A stretch of 64,000 bases of DNA. Source: Candidatus Poribacteria bacterium (GTDB taxonomy: Bacteria > Poribacteria > WGA-4E > WGA-3G). Every line of letters begins with the position of its first letter. The stretch's first letter is position 1. Below the pieces are notes generated by a model. The model was not told where the DNA came from. It saw only the letters and a list, made by a program, of their open reading frames with translations, and made no database searches. Shown here piece by piece: positions 34,866 through 44,898 of the stretch. The stretch is from NCBI GenBank assembly GCA_009841255.1, contig VXMD01000032.1:124001-188000 (forward strand), given 5' to 3'. The translations under genes were made by a program, and so were the position numbers.

Positions 34866-35918
34866 ATGGATCCAACATTAACCAATCCGTATCTGACAAA
34901 TGCGCTAACAGCGCCGCCACCACAAAGTTATCGCTACGAACGCTGGCGCGAACGGGGCTATCATCCCGACTTAGGTCCGATTTCACCCGACAGCGAATGT
35001 GGGACACTGATAGGGCAAATGGGCTGGGTCGGCGCGCATGCACATGCTCATGAATATTTGTGGGCAACCGCTGGCAACATGGGCGCAGTTTTAACTGAAA
35101 CGGTTGAGGATGTATGTCTCATCTCCTACAATGCATCGCCGCGCTACCAACTGCCCCCACAGATTGTTGTTAAAGGGTTAGCTGGGAGACATGTCTTACT
35201 CACAAAGTCGGGTTCACGTTTGGATATGATTGGCATTGAACATCCTGCTCTCAATTTAACGCTCATTGAAGTTGAACCCGATGGCGTGCATTATCGTATG
35301 CGCTTCGGTACGCCGGATCAGGCAACCTTAGATTTGAATCGAGAAGGTATAGCACCACCAGCACCCACAAGTGAGATGTTCCACTATCTGCTTATTTTTG
35401 AGCAATTAGAAAATCTCGGGTTTAATGCCCTTGTGCATTTGCAACCGAAGTTTTTGAATCTAATTTCTCGGACAGAACACGGGGCACCCGACCGGTTTTA
35501 TAACTTCCTCAGAGGATATGAACCGGAAACGCCCATCATATACGATGAGTCCAGTGGTATCGGGTTCGTGGAAGAGAAGGCACCTGGCATTCCAGAGTTA
35601 TCTTATGAGAGTTTACGGCTCTTCCAGAATGGCGGGAACGCCGAGCGGCACATCCTTTATTGGGTAGGACACGGAACGTTTTCGCGGGGTAAAGATCTGC
35701 TTGACGCTTACAAACACGCAGAATATTTTGAAGCCGCAGCAAGGATGGCATGGGAAGCAAATCAACAACGTGTTGACGCCCAAGCCTATACGGAGGAGAT
35801 TGTCAGTTGTATTTTACGCGAATTTAATGCCAATCGTGAGCCCTCCGCCCAACCAGACGTTGATTTTGAAGATATTGATACACCGCGACAATCTGACAAC
35901 GTTTATAATTATCCATAA
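34866..35918 (+). CDS. Class II aldolase/adducin-like protein (RhaD-like)
   Basis: 350 aa. The C-terminal half carries the class II aldolase pattern PGIPELSYES...ERHILYWVGHGTFSRGKDLLDAYKHAEYFEAAARM, closest in style to rhamnulose-1-phosphate aldolase. The usual HxH zinc pair reads VHLQP here (H then Q), so one ligand is changed while the third His (WVGHG) remains. The N-terminal half (GTLIGQMGWVGAHAHAHEY, SYNASPRYQLPP) is not one I can place. Substrate unknown. AAGGAA from a leader repeat lies 15 nt upstream. The C-terminal tail is acidic and probably disordered. Confidence 0.68.
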   Translation: MDPTLTNPYLTNALTAPPPQSYRYERWRERGYHPDLGPISPDSECGTLIGQMGWVGAHAHAHEYLWATAGNMGAVLTETVEDVCLISYNASPRYQLPPQIVVKGLAGRHVLLTKSGSRLDMIGIEHPALNLTLIEVEPDGVHYRMRFGTPDQATLDLNREGIAPPAPTSEMFHYLLIFEQLENLGFNALVHLQPKFLNLISRTEHGAPDRFYNFLRGYEPETPIIYDESSGIGFVEEKAPGIPELSYESLRLFQNGGNAERHILYWVGHGTFSRGKDLLDAYKHAEYFEAAARMAWEANQQRVDAQAYTEEIVSCILREFNANREPSAQPDVDFEDIDTPRQSDNVYNYP

Positions 35919-36005
35919 GTTTATTTCGGTAGTGAGGCGCGCATGTGCCTCAACAGTATAAGTAGACAGAACTGGCGAATTCTTAGAAACGGAGGAACAC
36001 CCTAT

Positions 36006-36677
36006 ATGCAAGATGCGATAGATGTCCAAGACGTGAAGCATGACAGTATAGAAACTGAGACAGAGCCAGCGCGGGATCAACTGGAGGCACAGCTCCGTGA
36101 TAGCATCGTCGGCAGGTATATCAGGAGTTACAACAAACGCTTGCGCACCCTCAACCAAGAATTAGAGGACATACGACAGCAGGTTGAGGACAAACTCACT
36201 CGTGTAGATCGACACGTTTCCGAGGAAGTGGCAGAGGTCAAAACTGATATTCGCAGCCTGTCCGATAAGCTGGGGGGCGAAGATTTAGGGTTAACGTTGG
36301 AAAAAATTGAGGGACTCATTGACGCGAAGCTTGATGCCAGGCTTGATGGAATTACCGCCCGCAGCGAAGCAGACCTTCAGAAATTGTCAACGCTGATAAA
36401 CGATTTCGCCAGTGAGTTGCAGAAGCAAATCGATCGGCTCACCAATGAAACGAAACTCTTGCGCGAGCAAGTGCGCCGGAATCAGGAATCCCTACGTACA
36501 GAGTTAGTTTCTGAAACCGAAACGCTTGAAACGACTAAAGTCGATCGGCTCACCTTAGCCGAAACCCTCATTATGCTCGGGATGAAATTGAAAGAAGATG
36601 ACTTGCTGGATGAATTCGGAATAAATCTGGACTTCGATGAAGTCTCAGATGGAAACTCGGAAAATGACGAAAGTTAA
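36006..36677 (+). CDS. Coiled-coil protein of unknown function
   Basis: 223 aa from the ATG at 36006 (MQDAIDVQDV), which has GGAGG 10 nt upstream; a longer frame has no ribosome site. Residues about 30-180 are highly charged heptad-rich helices (SYNKRLRTLNQELEDIRQQVEDKL, LQKQIDRLTNETKLLREQV). The end is acidic (EFGINLDFDEVSDGNSENDES). No signal peptide or membrane segment. It lies 87 bp after the aldolase-like gene and may be co-transcribed. Confidence 0.78.
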   Translation: MQDAIDVQDVKHDSIETETEPARDQLEAQLRDSIVGRYIRSYNKRLRTLNQELEDIRQQVEDKLTRVDRHVSEEVAEVKTDIRSLSDKLGGEDLGLTLEKIEGLIDAKLDARLDGITARSEADLQKLSTLINDFASELQKQIDRLTNETKLLREQVRRNQESLRTELVSETETLETTKVDRLTLAETLIMLGMKLKEDDLLDEFGINLDFDEVSDGNSENDES

Positions 36678-36757
36678 GTATACTGTTATAGCCATCAGCC
36701 ACCAGTCTTCAGTTGTCAACGGGGCATTGTGGTAGTTGAAAAGGAATTTAATTCTAA

Positions 36758-37894
36758 ATGATCTCTTTGCTGAAGGTTTCCGATAGCCGATTGCTAATAG
36801 CAATTCTGATGACGATCTTCGCTGGAATTACGGGGCGAATCGCAGCAGATGACTCAGTTGCCTCGAGCGAGATTTCGGTTCTTGTTGTCGGGGACATTAC
36901 GATCAGCAGCCGGATGACCCCATTGATTGAAAGCAAAGGGGCTGATGTATTTTTTCAGGGAACTACTGATTTGATTCGAGCCGCGGATGTCGCGACCGCT
37001 TCCCTGAATGCGAGCATCTCAGAAAGAGGTGAGCCGCGGTATGGGATTGAACACCCTTTTCAGGCAGCACCAGGACTCGGCAGAGCCATTGCAAATGCAG
37101 GATTTGATGCCGTTTCCTTAGCCACCCCACATGTAATGGACTTCGGTTTTGAAGCGTTGGAGGATACAATCACGGAACTGGAATGGTATGATGTTAAACC
37201 CATCGGTGCTGGTACGAGTGCCGAAACTGCGAAACTACCAGCATGGGTGCCAGTCCAGTTAAGTGAAACCGAAACCACACAGGTTGCGTTGTTGGCGTAT
37301 TACCGTGTGAATGAATTCACACGATACACCGAAGATCCGCTTTCCTATGCCGTTTATAGTGAGATGACAAATGCTGTTGAACAGATACAGACGAAAGCGG
37401 CACTCGTAGTTGTCTGGTTACACTGGGGAAGCAGAAGTCGTTCTACGGATGAAGCAATCGGACGACAGCAGATTTTTGCCCACGCCCTTATCGACGCAGG
37501 AGCGGACATGGTGATCTGCCAGCAACTTCATACGTATGGCGGTATTGAACTGTATCAGAACAAACCGATTGTTTACAGTCTCTCAGATTTTCTCTACGAT
37601 GCTCACGATAAACAGCATTCGCACATAGTTATCCCGAAGGCAACATTTGACGCCAAAGTTCTGAAATCAATTGAGTTAATTCCGATTTTGACGGATCCGC
37701 CGAAGACTCCAGTCCGCCCAGGAAAACCGACAGAAAGTAGGGGCGAGGTCACCTCGCCCCTACAAGTTGCGAATCAGTTTCCGAGCGTTCTCACCGGAAA
37801 GACGGCGGTGGACACTTTACAGGACTATCAGCGGCGGTGCGCAGTATTGAAAACGGAGGTGTTCATAGAAGACGAACGCGGGTGGATTCGATAG
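36758..37894 (+). CDS. CapA-like metallophosphatase-fold protein, active site altered
   Basis: 378 aa with a signal peptide (about residues 1-30). It follows the CapA/PgsA fold: VLVVGDITISSRM, ATASLNASISERGEP, GFDAVSLATPHVMDFGFEAL, VVVWLHWGSRS, ALIDAGADMVICQQLHTYGGIELY and KPIVYSLSDFLYD. At the usual metal sites the expected NLE, ANNH, HWGxE and GHHPH read NAS, ATPH, HWGSR and CQQLH, so catalysis is doubtful. A perfect palindromic DNA repeat (37737-37763) is read in frame as SRGEVTSPL near the C-terminus. SD AAGGA. Confidence 0.8.
   Translation: MISLLKVSDSRLLIAILMTIFAGITGRIAADDSVASSEISVLVVGDITISSRMTPLIESKGADVFFQGTTDLIRAADVATASLNASISERGEPRYGIEHPFQAAPGLGRAIANAGFDAVSLATPHVMDFGFEALEDTITELEWYDVKPIGAGTSAETAKLPAWVPVQLSETETTQVALLAYYRVNEFTRYTEDPLSYAVYSEMTNAVEQIQTKAALVVVWLHWGSRSRSTDEAIGRQQIFAHALIDAGADMVICQQLHTYGGIELYQNKPIVYSLSDFLYDAHDKQHSHIVIPKATFDAKVLKSIELIPILTDPPKTPVRPGKPTESRGEVTSPLQVANQFPSVLTGKTAVDTLQDYQRRCAVLKTEVFIEDERGWIR
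37737..37763 (+). repeat. In-frame 27-bp palindrome inside the CapA-like gene
   Basis: GTAGGGGCGAGGT-CACCTCGCCCCTAC style 13-bp arms around one central base. It is coding here, but the same kind of palindrome is intergenic at 32854 and 49746. Confidence 0.85.
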
Positions 37895-37944
37895 ATGGTA
37901 GAGGCAATCCCTTGTGGTTGTCCGTAGGAGCATGAGTCAGAGAT

Positions 37945-39903
37945 ATGACAAATAACACGGGGGATGTAGCGCACAACTTGTTCAGAGGTGAACGTGGATT
38001 AACGCCTAAAGCATTTCTCGTCGCAATGCTTCTGATTCCTCTTAATGTTTTCTGGATTATTGAGCTGGAGGTTGTCCGTTATACACATCCAACGCTAATT
38101 CATCCGTTGTCCAATGTCATCTTCATAATCTTCTGGCTGATGGTGTTCGGGGCAGTATTGGGAAAATTATCTCCAAAGCTACGGCTGACACCAGCGGAGT
38201 TGCTCACAGTTTATGTCATGTTGTGCATTGTTTCTTCGCTCTGTTCGCACGACATGATGGAAATCCTTGTCACTATCCTCGGACATCCATTTCGGTTCGC
38301 AACGTCTGAGAATGAATGGCAGCAGCTTTTTTGGAAGGAGCTTCCGACATGGTTAACCGTTCAAGATACCAGCGTCTTGTCGGGATATTATGAAGGACAA
38401 TCGAGTCTTTACCGAAAGGCACATCTTACGGCTTGGGCAGTTCCCGTGGTGTGGTGGACAGTTTTTATCCTTGTGTTGATGTTCGTTATGCTGTGCATCA
38501 ACACGTTACTCCGTATCCAATGGACTGAGCGAGAACGCCTGACTTATCCGATTATTCAACTTCCGCTCGCCATGACGGAGCCGAATACAAGTTTTTTCAA
38601 AAATAAACTGATGTGGTTGGGGTTTGGTATTGCCACAGCCATTAGTATCCTAAATCTACTAAATTCGATTTATCCAGCGGTTCCGTATCTACCTGTCAAA
38701 CGGCAAAACATTCATCAGTACTTCACTGGTCGTCCTTGGAATGCGATGGGGGGTGTGCGCCTTTCGTTTTATCCTTTTGCAATTGGGATTAGTTTCCTCA
38801 TTCCACTGGACCTGCTCTTTTCGTGTTGGGCGTTCTATTGGGTGTACAAATTCGAGTTAATGGCAGGTAGTATTCTTGGGGTACGGAATTTACCCGGTTT
38901 TCCTTATGCGGATGCACAGAGTTTCGGGGCATATATGGTGCTTCTGGGGACCGCTGGATGGGTTGGCAGAACGCACATCAAACGGATTTTTACTGGGGTC
39001 GTAGATGGGTTTCGAGGCACGTCTCAGATGGAGATGCAGCGTGAACCGATGCCCTATCACGTCGCTTTTCTCGGCATTGTGAGCGGGATGCTGTTTTTGT
39101 CTGTATTTTCCTATAAAGCGGGGATGTCGCTTTGGGTAATCCCCATCTTTTTCGGGCTCTATTTTCTCCTCGCGATCATGATTGCCCGACTTCGGGCAGA
39201 ATTAGGCTTTTTAGTTCACGACTTACACAGAGTCGATCCACACGGGTTAATCGTAACAGCGTTCGGCACCCAACGTTTGACAACACGTACAAAAACGGTT
39301 TTCTCGTTGTATATGTTCTTCAATCGAGCCTATCGGGCACATCCGATGCCTCAAGAATTAGAGGCATTGAAAATTTCAGAGCGGCGGCAGATCCGTCCGC
39401 AGCACACCGCCGCGGCGATTATCATCGCAACGCTCGTCGGTGCCATTGTTATATTTTGGCTACTTTTGGATAGCTACTACAGACACGGTGCAGAAACTGG
39501 CTATTACGGTCCCTGGGCATTAGGGTTCGGCAGGGGCGTTTATCGACAACTTGAAAACTGGTTGAATTATCCACAAGGCACGGATGTTCCAGCACTCGCC
39601 TTTATGGGGGGTGGCGCGGGGATCGCTCTCGGACTCATGTTATTGCGAACCCGTTTTCTCTGGTGGCCCCTACATCCACTCGGCTATGCTATGGCAAACA
39701 GTTGGGGTATGTACAACCTTTGGAGTTGTCTCTTTGTCGCATGGGTAGCAAAGGCAGTTGTATTGCATCAAGGAGGACTCAAAGCCTACAGACGTATGGT
39801 GCCGCTCTTCCTCGGACTTGCCCTCGGAGACTACATCAGTGGCAGTTTGTGGAGCATCGGTAGCATTCTCGCGAACACGACGCTCTATCAATTCTGGCCC
39901 TGA
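37945..39903 (+). CDS. DUF6785-type polytopic membrane protein
   Basis: 652 aa with about 14 predicted membrane segments (for example VAMLLIPLNVFWIIEL, VIFIIFWLMVFGAVLG, VVWWTVFILVLMFVMLCIN, AAIIIATLVGAIVIFWLLL). This family is frequent in Poribacteria and Planctomycetes and of unknown function. Family-type features are LTPAELLTVYVMLCIVSSLCSHDMMEIL near the N-terminus, TERERLTYPIIQLPLAM, and GTDVPALAFMGGGAGIALGLMLLR near the end. It follows the CapA-like gene by 50 bp. A transport or polymer-export role is only a guess. Confidence 0.8.
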   Translation: MTNNTGDVAHNLFRGERGLTPKAFLVAMLLIPLNVFWIIELEVVRYTHPTLIHPLSNVIFIIFWLMVFGAVLGKLSPKLRLTPAELLTVYVMLCIVSSLCSHDMMEILVTILGHPFRFATSENEWQQLFWKELPTWLTVQDTSVLSGYYEGQSSLYRKAHLTAWAVPVVWWTVFILVLMFVMLCINTLLRIQWTERERLTYPIIQLPLAMTEPNTSFFKNKLMWLGFGIATAISILNLLNSIYPAVPYLPVKRQNIHQYFTGRPWNAMGGVRLSFYPFAIGISFLIPLDLLFSCWAFYWVYKFELMAGSILGVRNLPGFPYADAQSFGAYMVLLGTAGWVGRTHIKRIFTGVVDGFRGTSQMEMQREPMPYHVAFLGIVSGMLFLSVFSYKAGMSLWVIPIFFGLYFLLAIMIARLRAELGFLVHDLHRVDPHGLIVTAFGTQRLTTRTKTVFSLYMFFNRAYRAHPMPQELEALKISERRQIRPQHTAAAIIIATLVGAIVIFWLLLDSYYRHGAETGYYGPWALGFGRGVYRQLENWLNYPQGTDVPALAFMGGGAGIALGLMLLRTRFLWWPLHPLGYAMANSWGMYNLWSCLFVAWVAKAVVLHQGGLKAYRRMVPLFLGLALGDYISGSLWSIGSILANTTLYQFWP

Positions 39904-40065
39904 TGTGTCTCCGACCGTGATCCTCATCTGTTCCTTATCAAGGGGTCAAATTGACCTATGGAATCACACCCTTTTTAGAGTGTGCCAGTTTGGCAGACAT
40001 TCAGCGAGAATTCTCGTTATTTCAAGCAATTGCTATTGGCACAGATATTGCATACTGTTCGGTCA

Positions 40066-40140
40066 AATGGAGGGCGGATATAAGCAAGATCCGCTAAAGT
40101 TCTAATCCACGTCATTCCCCCGCAAGGTAAAATTAAAATT
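40066..40140 (+). repeat. Leader-repeat copy upstream of lon
   Basis: AAATGGAGGGCGGATATAAG then CCCCGCAAGGTAAAATTAAA. lon has its own AAAAAGGAG downstream. The rest of the 39904-40158 gap shows no gene. Confidence 0.65.
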
Positions 40141-40158
40141 TGAAAAAGGAGAAAAAAC

Positions 40159-42576
40159 ATGGGAAATAAAGACAGAGAAGAGGAAAACAAAGACGAAAAT
40201 ACCACCGAAGAAGAACTTGTACAGGAACTCCCACTCCTCCCTTTAGACGACCTCGTTGTTTTTCCGTACATGCCCCCGGTGCCACCATTTCCGCCACATC
40301 ACGTCGCACTCACTGGAAAAATGGCGACTACGGCTGTTGAACACGCTATGGAAAACGAGAGGATGCTTTGCATCTTTCGCCCGAAAAAGGAACTCTCTAA
40401 AGAGGACATCAAGGATCTTAAAAAGAGTAACCTCAGTCCAATCGGGAGTTTAATACACATCCTTCGATACAAAACTGACGATGAAGATGTGTTGTTTCTC
40501 GCAGTTGGACGCGAACGTGTCGAAATCGAGGAGATTTTGCACACCGAACCCTTCGTTAAGGTTCGGGTTAATGCCATTAGCAGTGATAATGAAGATCCTG
40601 TTGGTAACTCAGAGATGGATTTGGAGGTGGAGGCACTCGTCCGCAGCAACGACGAAATGTTCCAGCGCATTGTTCAGATGTCCTCGCGCTACCAAGAGGA
40701 ATACGGCAGCCTCACCAAAACAATGACTGATGAACCGGGTCGCCTTGCCGACTATATCGCCGCTATGCTGGATTTAAAACCATACGATAAGCAGCGCGTT
40801 CTGGAGGCGGTATCTGTCCATGAACGTTTGAATACACTCGCTGTCATACTCGCGAAAGAGCTCGATCTCCACGAATTAGAAAGCAAAATCCAAAATAACG
40901 CACAAGCCGTCATTAACAAAGGACAGCGTGAATATTATCTCAGAGAACAACTCAAAGCTATTCAGACTGAACTTGGTGAATCGGATGACCTTGGACTTGA
41001 AATTGACGAAATGCGGGAGCAGTTAAGCGAAACTGAAATGCCCGATAAAGCGAAACAAGCCGCCGAAAAAGAACTGAAACGGCTCTCCAAAATGCAGTCA
41101 TTCTCGCCTGAATCAACTGTTTCTCGAAACTATTTGGACTGGTTGTTAAATCTTCCTTGGTGTATCAGTACCGAAGATGCGTTAGATCTCACCGTGGCAC
41201 AAGAAATTCTTGATGCGGATCACTACGATTTGGAAAAGGTCAAAGAGCGGATTTTGGAATATCTTGCCGTTCGTATGCTCAAGACCGACATGAAGGGACC
41301 TATCTTTTGTTTCGTTGGACCGCCGGGTGTCGGAAAAACCTCTCTCGGTAGGTCTATTGCTCGCTCAATGAACCGAAAATTTGTACGTATCTCGTTAGGC
41401 GGTATGCACGATGAAGCGGAAATTCGCGGGCATCGACGCACTTACATCGGTTCAATGCCCGGCCGAATCGTCAAAGGGCTTCGACAAGCTGAATCGAACA
41501 ATCCTGTCTTTATGCTCGATGAGATTGACAAACTTGGATCTGATTTTCGGGGTGACCCTGCCTCGGCACTTCTGGAAGTCCTGGATCCGGAACAGAATCA
41601 TTCATTTACCGACAACTATCTTGATGTCCCCTTCGATCTTTCAAAAGTGATGTTTGTCACGACAGCCAATCAACTCCATACCATTCCACCGCCGTTACGG
41701 GATCGGATGGAGACCATAGAACTTCCGGGCTATACTGCCAACGAGAAACGGATCATTGCCAAGCAGTATCTGATACCGCGTCAATTGAAAGAGAACGGGT
41801 TGAAAGATGAGTTAATTGACATCAAGGATAAAGCAATTGACACAGTCATCAACGAGTATACCCGCGAGGCGGGGGTACGAAATTTAGAGCGCGAACTCGG
41901 GACCGTCTGCCGAAAAGTCGCACGTCGGGTTGCTGAGGGAAATACCGAGCCGACAATTATCGCGACGAAAGACATCCAAGGGTATTTGGGACCCGCGAAG
42001 TTCGATTCTGAAATCGCGAGCCGTAAAGCCGACATCGGTGTTGCGACAGGGCTTTCTGTCACACCCGCGGGCGGCGAGATCCTCTTCATTGAGGCAGCCG
42101 CTACCAAGAAAGTAAATGCCCGCACAGAACTTCGTATTACCGGTCAGATCGGTGAAGTCATGCAGGAATCCGCGCAGGCTGCCCTCAGTTATGTCAAATC
42201 CCAGTCCGATGCGCTTAAGTTTGATCCGGGCGTATTAGAAAACGATATCCATATCCACGTGCCAGCAGGCGCGATTCCTAAGGACGGTCCTTCGGCGGGT
42301 ATTACAATTGCGACGGCACTCGCTTCAATTGCGACCCAGCGACAAATCAGTCCTGAAATCGCCATGACAGGTGAACTGACGCTCAGGGGAAGGGTGTTAC
42401 CTATCGGCGGCGTGAAAGAAAAAATCCTTGCCGCGAAGCAAGCAGGCATTAAGAAAGTCATCATGCCAGAAGGCAACAAAAAGCACTTCATTGAAGTCCC
42501 CGAAGACATTCAATCTGGTGTCGAGTTTCTATTTGTAGAACATGTCACCGAAGTTTTTACGGAGGTCCTCGCATGA
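40159..42576 (+). CDS. lon: ATP-dependent protease Lon
   Basis: 805 aa cytosolic AAA+ protease. N-terminal substrate domain (LPLLPLDDLVVFP), central coiled region (INKGQREYYLREQLKAIQTEL), Walker A GPPGVGKT at 387-394, Walker B FMLDEIDKLG, then the protease domain with Ser712 (DGPSAGIT) and Lys755 (VKEKILAAKQAG), 43 residues apart as in E. coli. SD AAAGGAG. The stop overlaps the next gene by ATGA. Confidence 0.97.
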   Translation: MGNKDREEENKDENTTEEELVQELPLLPLDDLVVFPYMPPVPPFPPHHVALTGKMATTAVEHAMENERMLCIFRPKKELSKEDIKDLKKSNLSPIGSLIHILRYKTDDEDVLFLAVGRERVEIEEILHTEPFVKVRVNAISSDNEDPVGNSEMDLEVEALVRSNDEMFQRIVQMSSRYQEEYGSLTKTMTDEPGRLADYIAAMLDLKPYDKQRVLEAVSVHERLNTLAVILAKELDLHELESKIQNNAQAVINKGQREYYLREQLKAIQTELGESDDLGLEIDEMREQLSETEMPDKAKQAAEKELKRLSKMQSFSPESTVSRNYLDWLLNLPWCISTEDALDLTVAQEILDADHYDLEKVKERILEYLAVRMLKTDMKGPIFCFVGPPGVGKTSLGRSIARSMNRKFVRISLGGMHDEAEIRGHRRTYIGSMPGRIVKGLRQAESNNPVFMLDEIDKLGSDFRGDPASALLEVLDPEQNHSFTDNYLDVPFDLSKVMFVTTANQLHTIPPPLRDRMETIELPGYTANEKRIIAKQYLIPRQLKENGLKDELIDIKDKAIDTVINEYTREAGVRNLERELGTVCRKVARRVAEGNTEPTIIATKDIQGYLGPAKFDSEIASRKADIGVATGLSVTPAGGEILFIEAAATKKVNARTELRITGQIGEVMQESAQAALSYVKSQSDALKFDPGVLENDIHIHVPAGAIPKDGPSAGITIATALASIATQRQISPEIAMTGELTLRGRVLPIGGVKEKILAAKQAGIKKVIMPEGNKKHFIEVPEDIQSGVEFLFVEHVTEVFTEVLA

Positions 42577-44879
42577 GACGTATATTGAGAACTACAGCAC
42601 GTGGGCAACCCACCGCGCACTTAATGCGTCGGGTTGCTGTATTCGCTGTTACGTTTTTGTTGGCAATGCCGTTCACAGTACAGGCGAACACAACCGACAG
42701 TGCAAATCCCGTGCCCACCACTGCCTCTTCTGAAACCGATGAAACTGACGAATCGGAACCTGCCGTTAAGTTTTTAAAGGATGTCGCACCTATCCTTGAT
42801 AAGCACGGGTGTTCAGCCGGCATGTGTCACGGAAAATTTGGTGGACAAGGTGGATTAAATCTCTCTTTGTTGACTTTAAATCCGGAATCAGATTATGAAC
42901 CGATCGTTCATCACAGTCGCGGCAGACGTATCAACCTGCTTGAACCAGATCAGAGTCTTTTTTTTCTCAAACCTACCGGACAGATAGCACACGAGGGTGG
43001 CTTACGATTTGATCCGAGTTCGGACGAAGCGTTAACGATTCTCCGTTGGATCGAAGCAGGGGCTCCTTTTTCTCACGACGAACCACGCCTCAGGAAACTT
43101 GAGGTCCAACCGGGTTCTTTTGTTCTCCCTGATGTCGGAGAGACAGCACAACTGAAAGTCCTCGCTCACTTCTCTGATGGATCCATTGCGGATGTGACCG
43201 AAAAAACCGTCTATGAATCCAAGGACGCACCTGTTGCTGAAGTATCTCCTACTGGCGAAGTGACGAGTATTCGTTGGGGAGGAACCGCCGTTATCGCGCG
43301 ATTCTTAGGGGTTGTTACTGCATCTTTTGTAACAATTCCGCGCGCAGAATCCGTGGTTTCCGGGTCACAGAGTGGGGAATTTATATCCAACAACTTTATT
43401 GATGCGTTTGTCTTTGCCAAACTCAAGAAATTGAACGTCCGTCCCTCTGCGTTGACATCTGATGATACCTTCATGCGTCGAGTCTATTTGGACACTATCG
43501 GCCGGCTTCCAACGCCCGATGAGGTGAAAGCGTTCCTTGCGGATACGCACCCTGACAAACGCGAGCACCTCATTGATATGCTTCTCGACATGGAGGAATG
43601 GGTAGACCTACGAACGTTGAAATTAGCCGATATGTTGCGCATCCACCCCCGTAGGTTAGGGAACGGTGCATTCGGTGAGCGGGGTGCGACTCTTTTTCAT
43701 GAATGGGTGCGTGATGCTGTTGCGAGAAACAGACCATACGACCAAATCGTCCGAGAACTCATCACCGCACGGGGAAGTACGTACCAGCACGGTCCTACAA
43801 ACTACTACCGTATTGAGCAGCAACCAGCGGGTAGAGCAGAAACGACGGCACAAGTGTTTCTCGGCATTCGTTTGAGTTGTGCAAGATGTCATAAACATCC
43901 ATTTGACCAGTGGACGACTGACGATTATTGGAATTTTGCCGCCTTTACTGGAAAGGTAGGTGTCCGTGGTGGCGAACTCTACAACGAGCAGGTTATCTAC
44001 TATGATCCGACAGGGCGCGTTATCAATCAATCTGTGCAAGGCAACCGCGGCGAAGTGGCAGCACCGACCTTCCTTGGTGGTGAGTCGCTCGCGCCGAATT
44101 ATCAAGGTGATGTGTTGCAAGTACTGGCAGATTGGATGACCTCCTCGACAAACCCATATTTCGCGAAGGCGACTGTGAATCGCATCTGGAGCCAATATTT
44201 CGGAAGAGGGATCGTCGATCCAGTTGACGATATGCGTGCGACGACTCCGGCGAGCGTCGAAGGGCTTTTAGAGGCACTAACAGCCGATTTTGTGCAAAGC
44301 GGGTTCGACACAAAACACATCATTCGGCGGATTCTCAACTCGCGCACATACCAACTCTCCGCAGCGCCGAATGCGACGAACCAATTGGATGATCGATTTT
44401 TCTCGCGCTTTTATCCCCGACCGATGGTGGCGCAAGTATTGTTAGACGCCCTAAACGATGTCACAGGTACCCGCGAAAAGTATGGACGTTATCCGATTGG
44501 GACGCGCTCCGTGGAGTTGCCGCTGCCAGTGAGTTCGCGTTTCTTATCGCTCTACGGACGCTCTTCCCGTGAATTCCTCGGCGATCTGGATCCGAAGCTG
44601 GAACCGACACTCGCCCAGGCACTCCACATGATTAACTCCAACTATGTGCATAAAAAATTGAAGAGTTCGGGTGGATCGCTCAGCCATCTGCTCCAGACTG
44701 AACCTGACGATCAAGAACTTATTACACAGTTGTATCTCCGTACGTTAAGTCGGTTCCCAACGGATATGGAACTTGAAACGGCTGAGACATACATCACAGA
44801 AAGCCCGGAGCGTCGTTCAGGGTCTGAAGATCTCCTATGGGCACTCATCTCATCAAGAGCGTTTCTCTTTATCCAATAG
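42573..44879 (+). CDS. Secreted DUF1549/DUF1553 protein with Ig-like domain and Cys-His motifs
   Basis: 768 aa with a signal peptide (about residues 20-38). The first module has a planctomycete cytochrome-c-like CSAGMCHG (CxxxCH), followed by a bacterial Ig-like segment (PDVGETAQLKVLAHFSDGSIADVT). Then DUF1549 (FIDAFVFAKLKKLNVRPSALTSDDTFMRRVYLDTIGRLPT) with SCARCHKHPFDQW (CxxCH), and DUF1553 (NPYFAKATVNRIWSQYFGRGIVDP). Such proteins are abundant in Planctomycetes, often beside DUF1501 proteins; function unknown. The 4-bp ATGA overlap with lon suggests translational coupling, an unusual pairing. Confidence 0.88.
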   Translation: MRRILRTTARGQPTAHLMRRVAVFAVTFLLAMPFTVQANTTDSANPVPTTASSETDETDESEPAVKFLKDVAPILDKHGCSAGMCHGKFGGQGGLNLSLLTLNPESDYEPIVHHSRGRRINLLEPDQSLFFLKPTGQIAHEGGLRFDPSSDEALTILRWIEAGAPFSHDEPRLRKLEVQPGSFVLPDVGETAQLKVLAHFSDGSIADVTEKTVYESKDAPVAEVSPTGEVTSIRWGGTAVIARFLGVVTASFVTIPRAESVVSGSQSGEFISNNFIDAFVFAKLKKLNVRPSALTSDDTFMRRVYLDTIGRLPTPDEVKAFLADTHPDKREHLIDMLLDMEEWVDLRTLKLADMLRIHPRRLGNGAFGERGATLFHEWVRDAVARNRPYDQIVRELITARGSTYQHGPTNYYRIEQQPAGRAETTAQVFLGIRLSCARCHKHPFDQWTTDDYWNFAAFTGKVGVRGGELYNEQVIYYDPTGRVINQSVQGNRGEVAAPTFLGGESLAPNYQGDVLQVLADWMTSSTNPYFAKATVNRIWSQYFGRGIVDPVDDMRATTPASVEGLLEALTADFVQSGFDTKHIIRRILNSRTYQLSAAPNATNQLDDRFFSRFYPRPMVAQVLLDALNDVTGTREKYGRYPIGTRSVELPLPVSSRFLSLYGRSSREFLGDLDPKLEPTLAQALHMINSNYVHKKLKSSGGSLSHLLQTEPDDQELITQLYLRTLSRFPTDMELETAETYITESPERRSGSEDLLWALISSRAFLFIQ

Positions 44880-44898
44880 GGGCGCGGTAACCTTAGGG

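Noticed and set aside
39904-40158. Promoter for lon in the upstream gap
   Set aside because: TTGCTA with a CATACT at a poor spacing is too weak to call.
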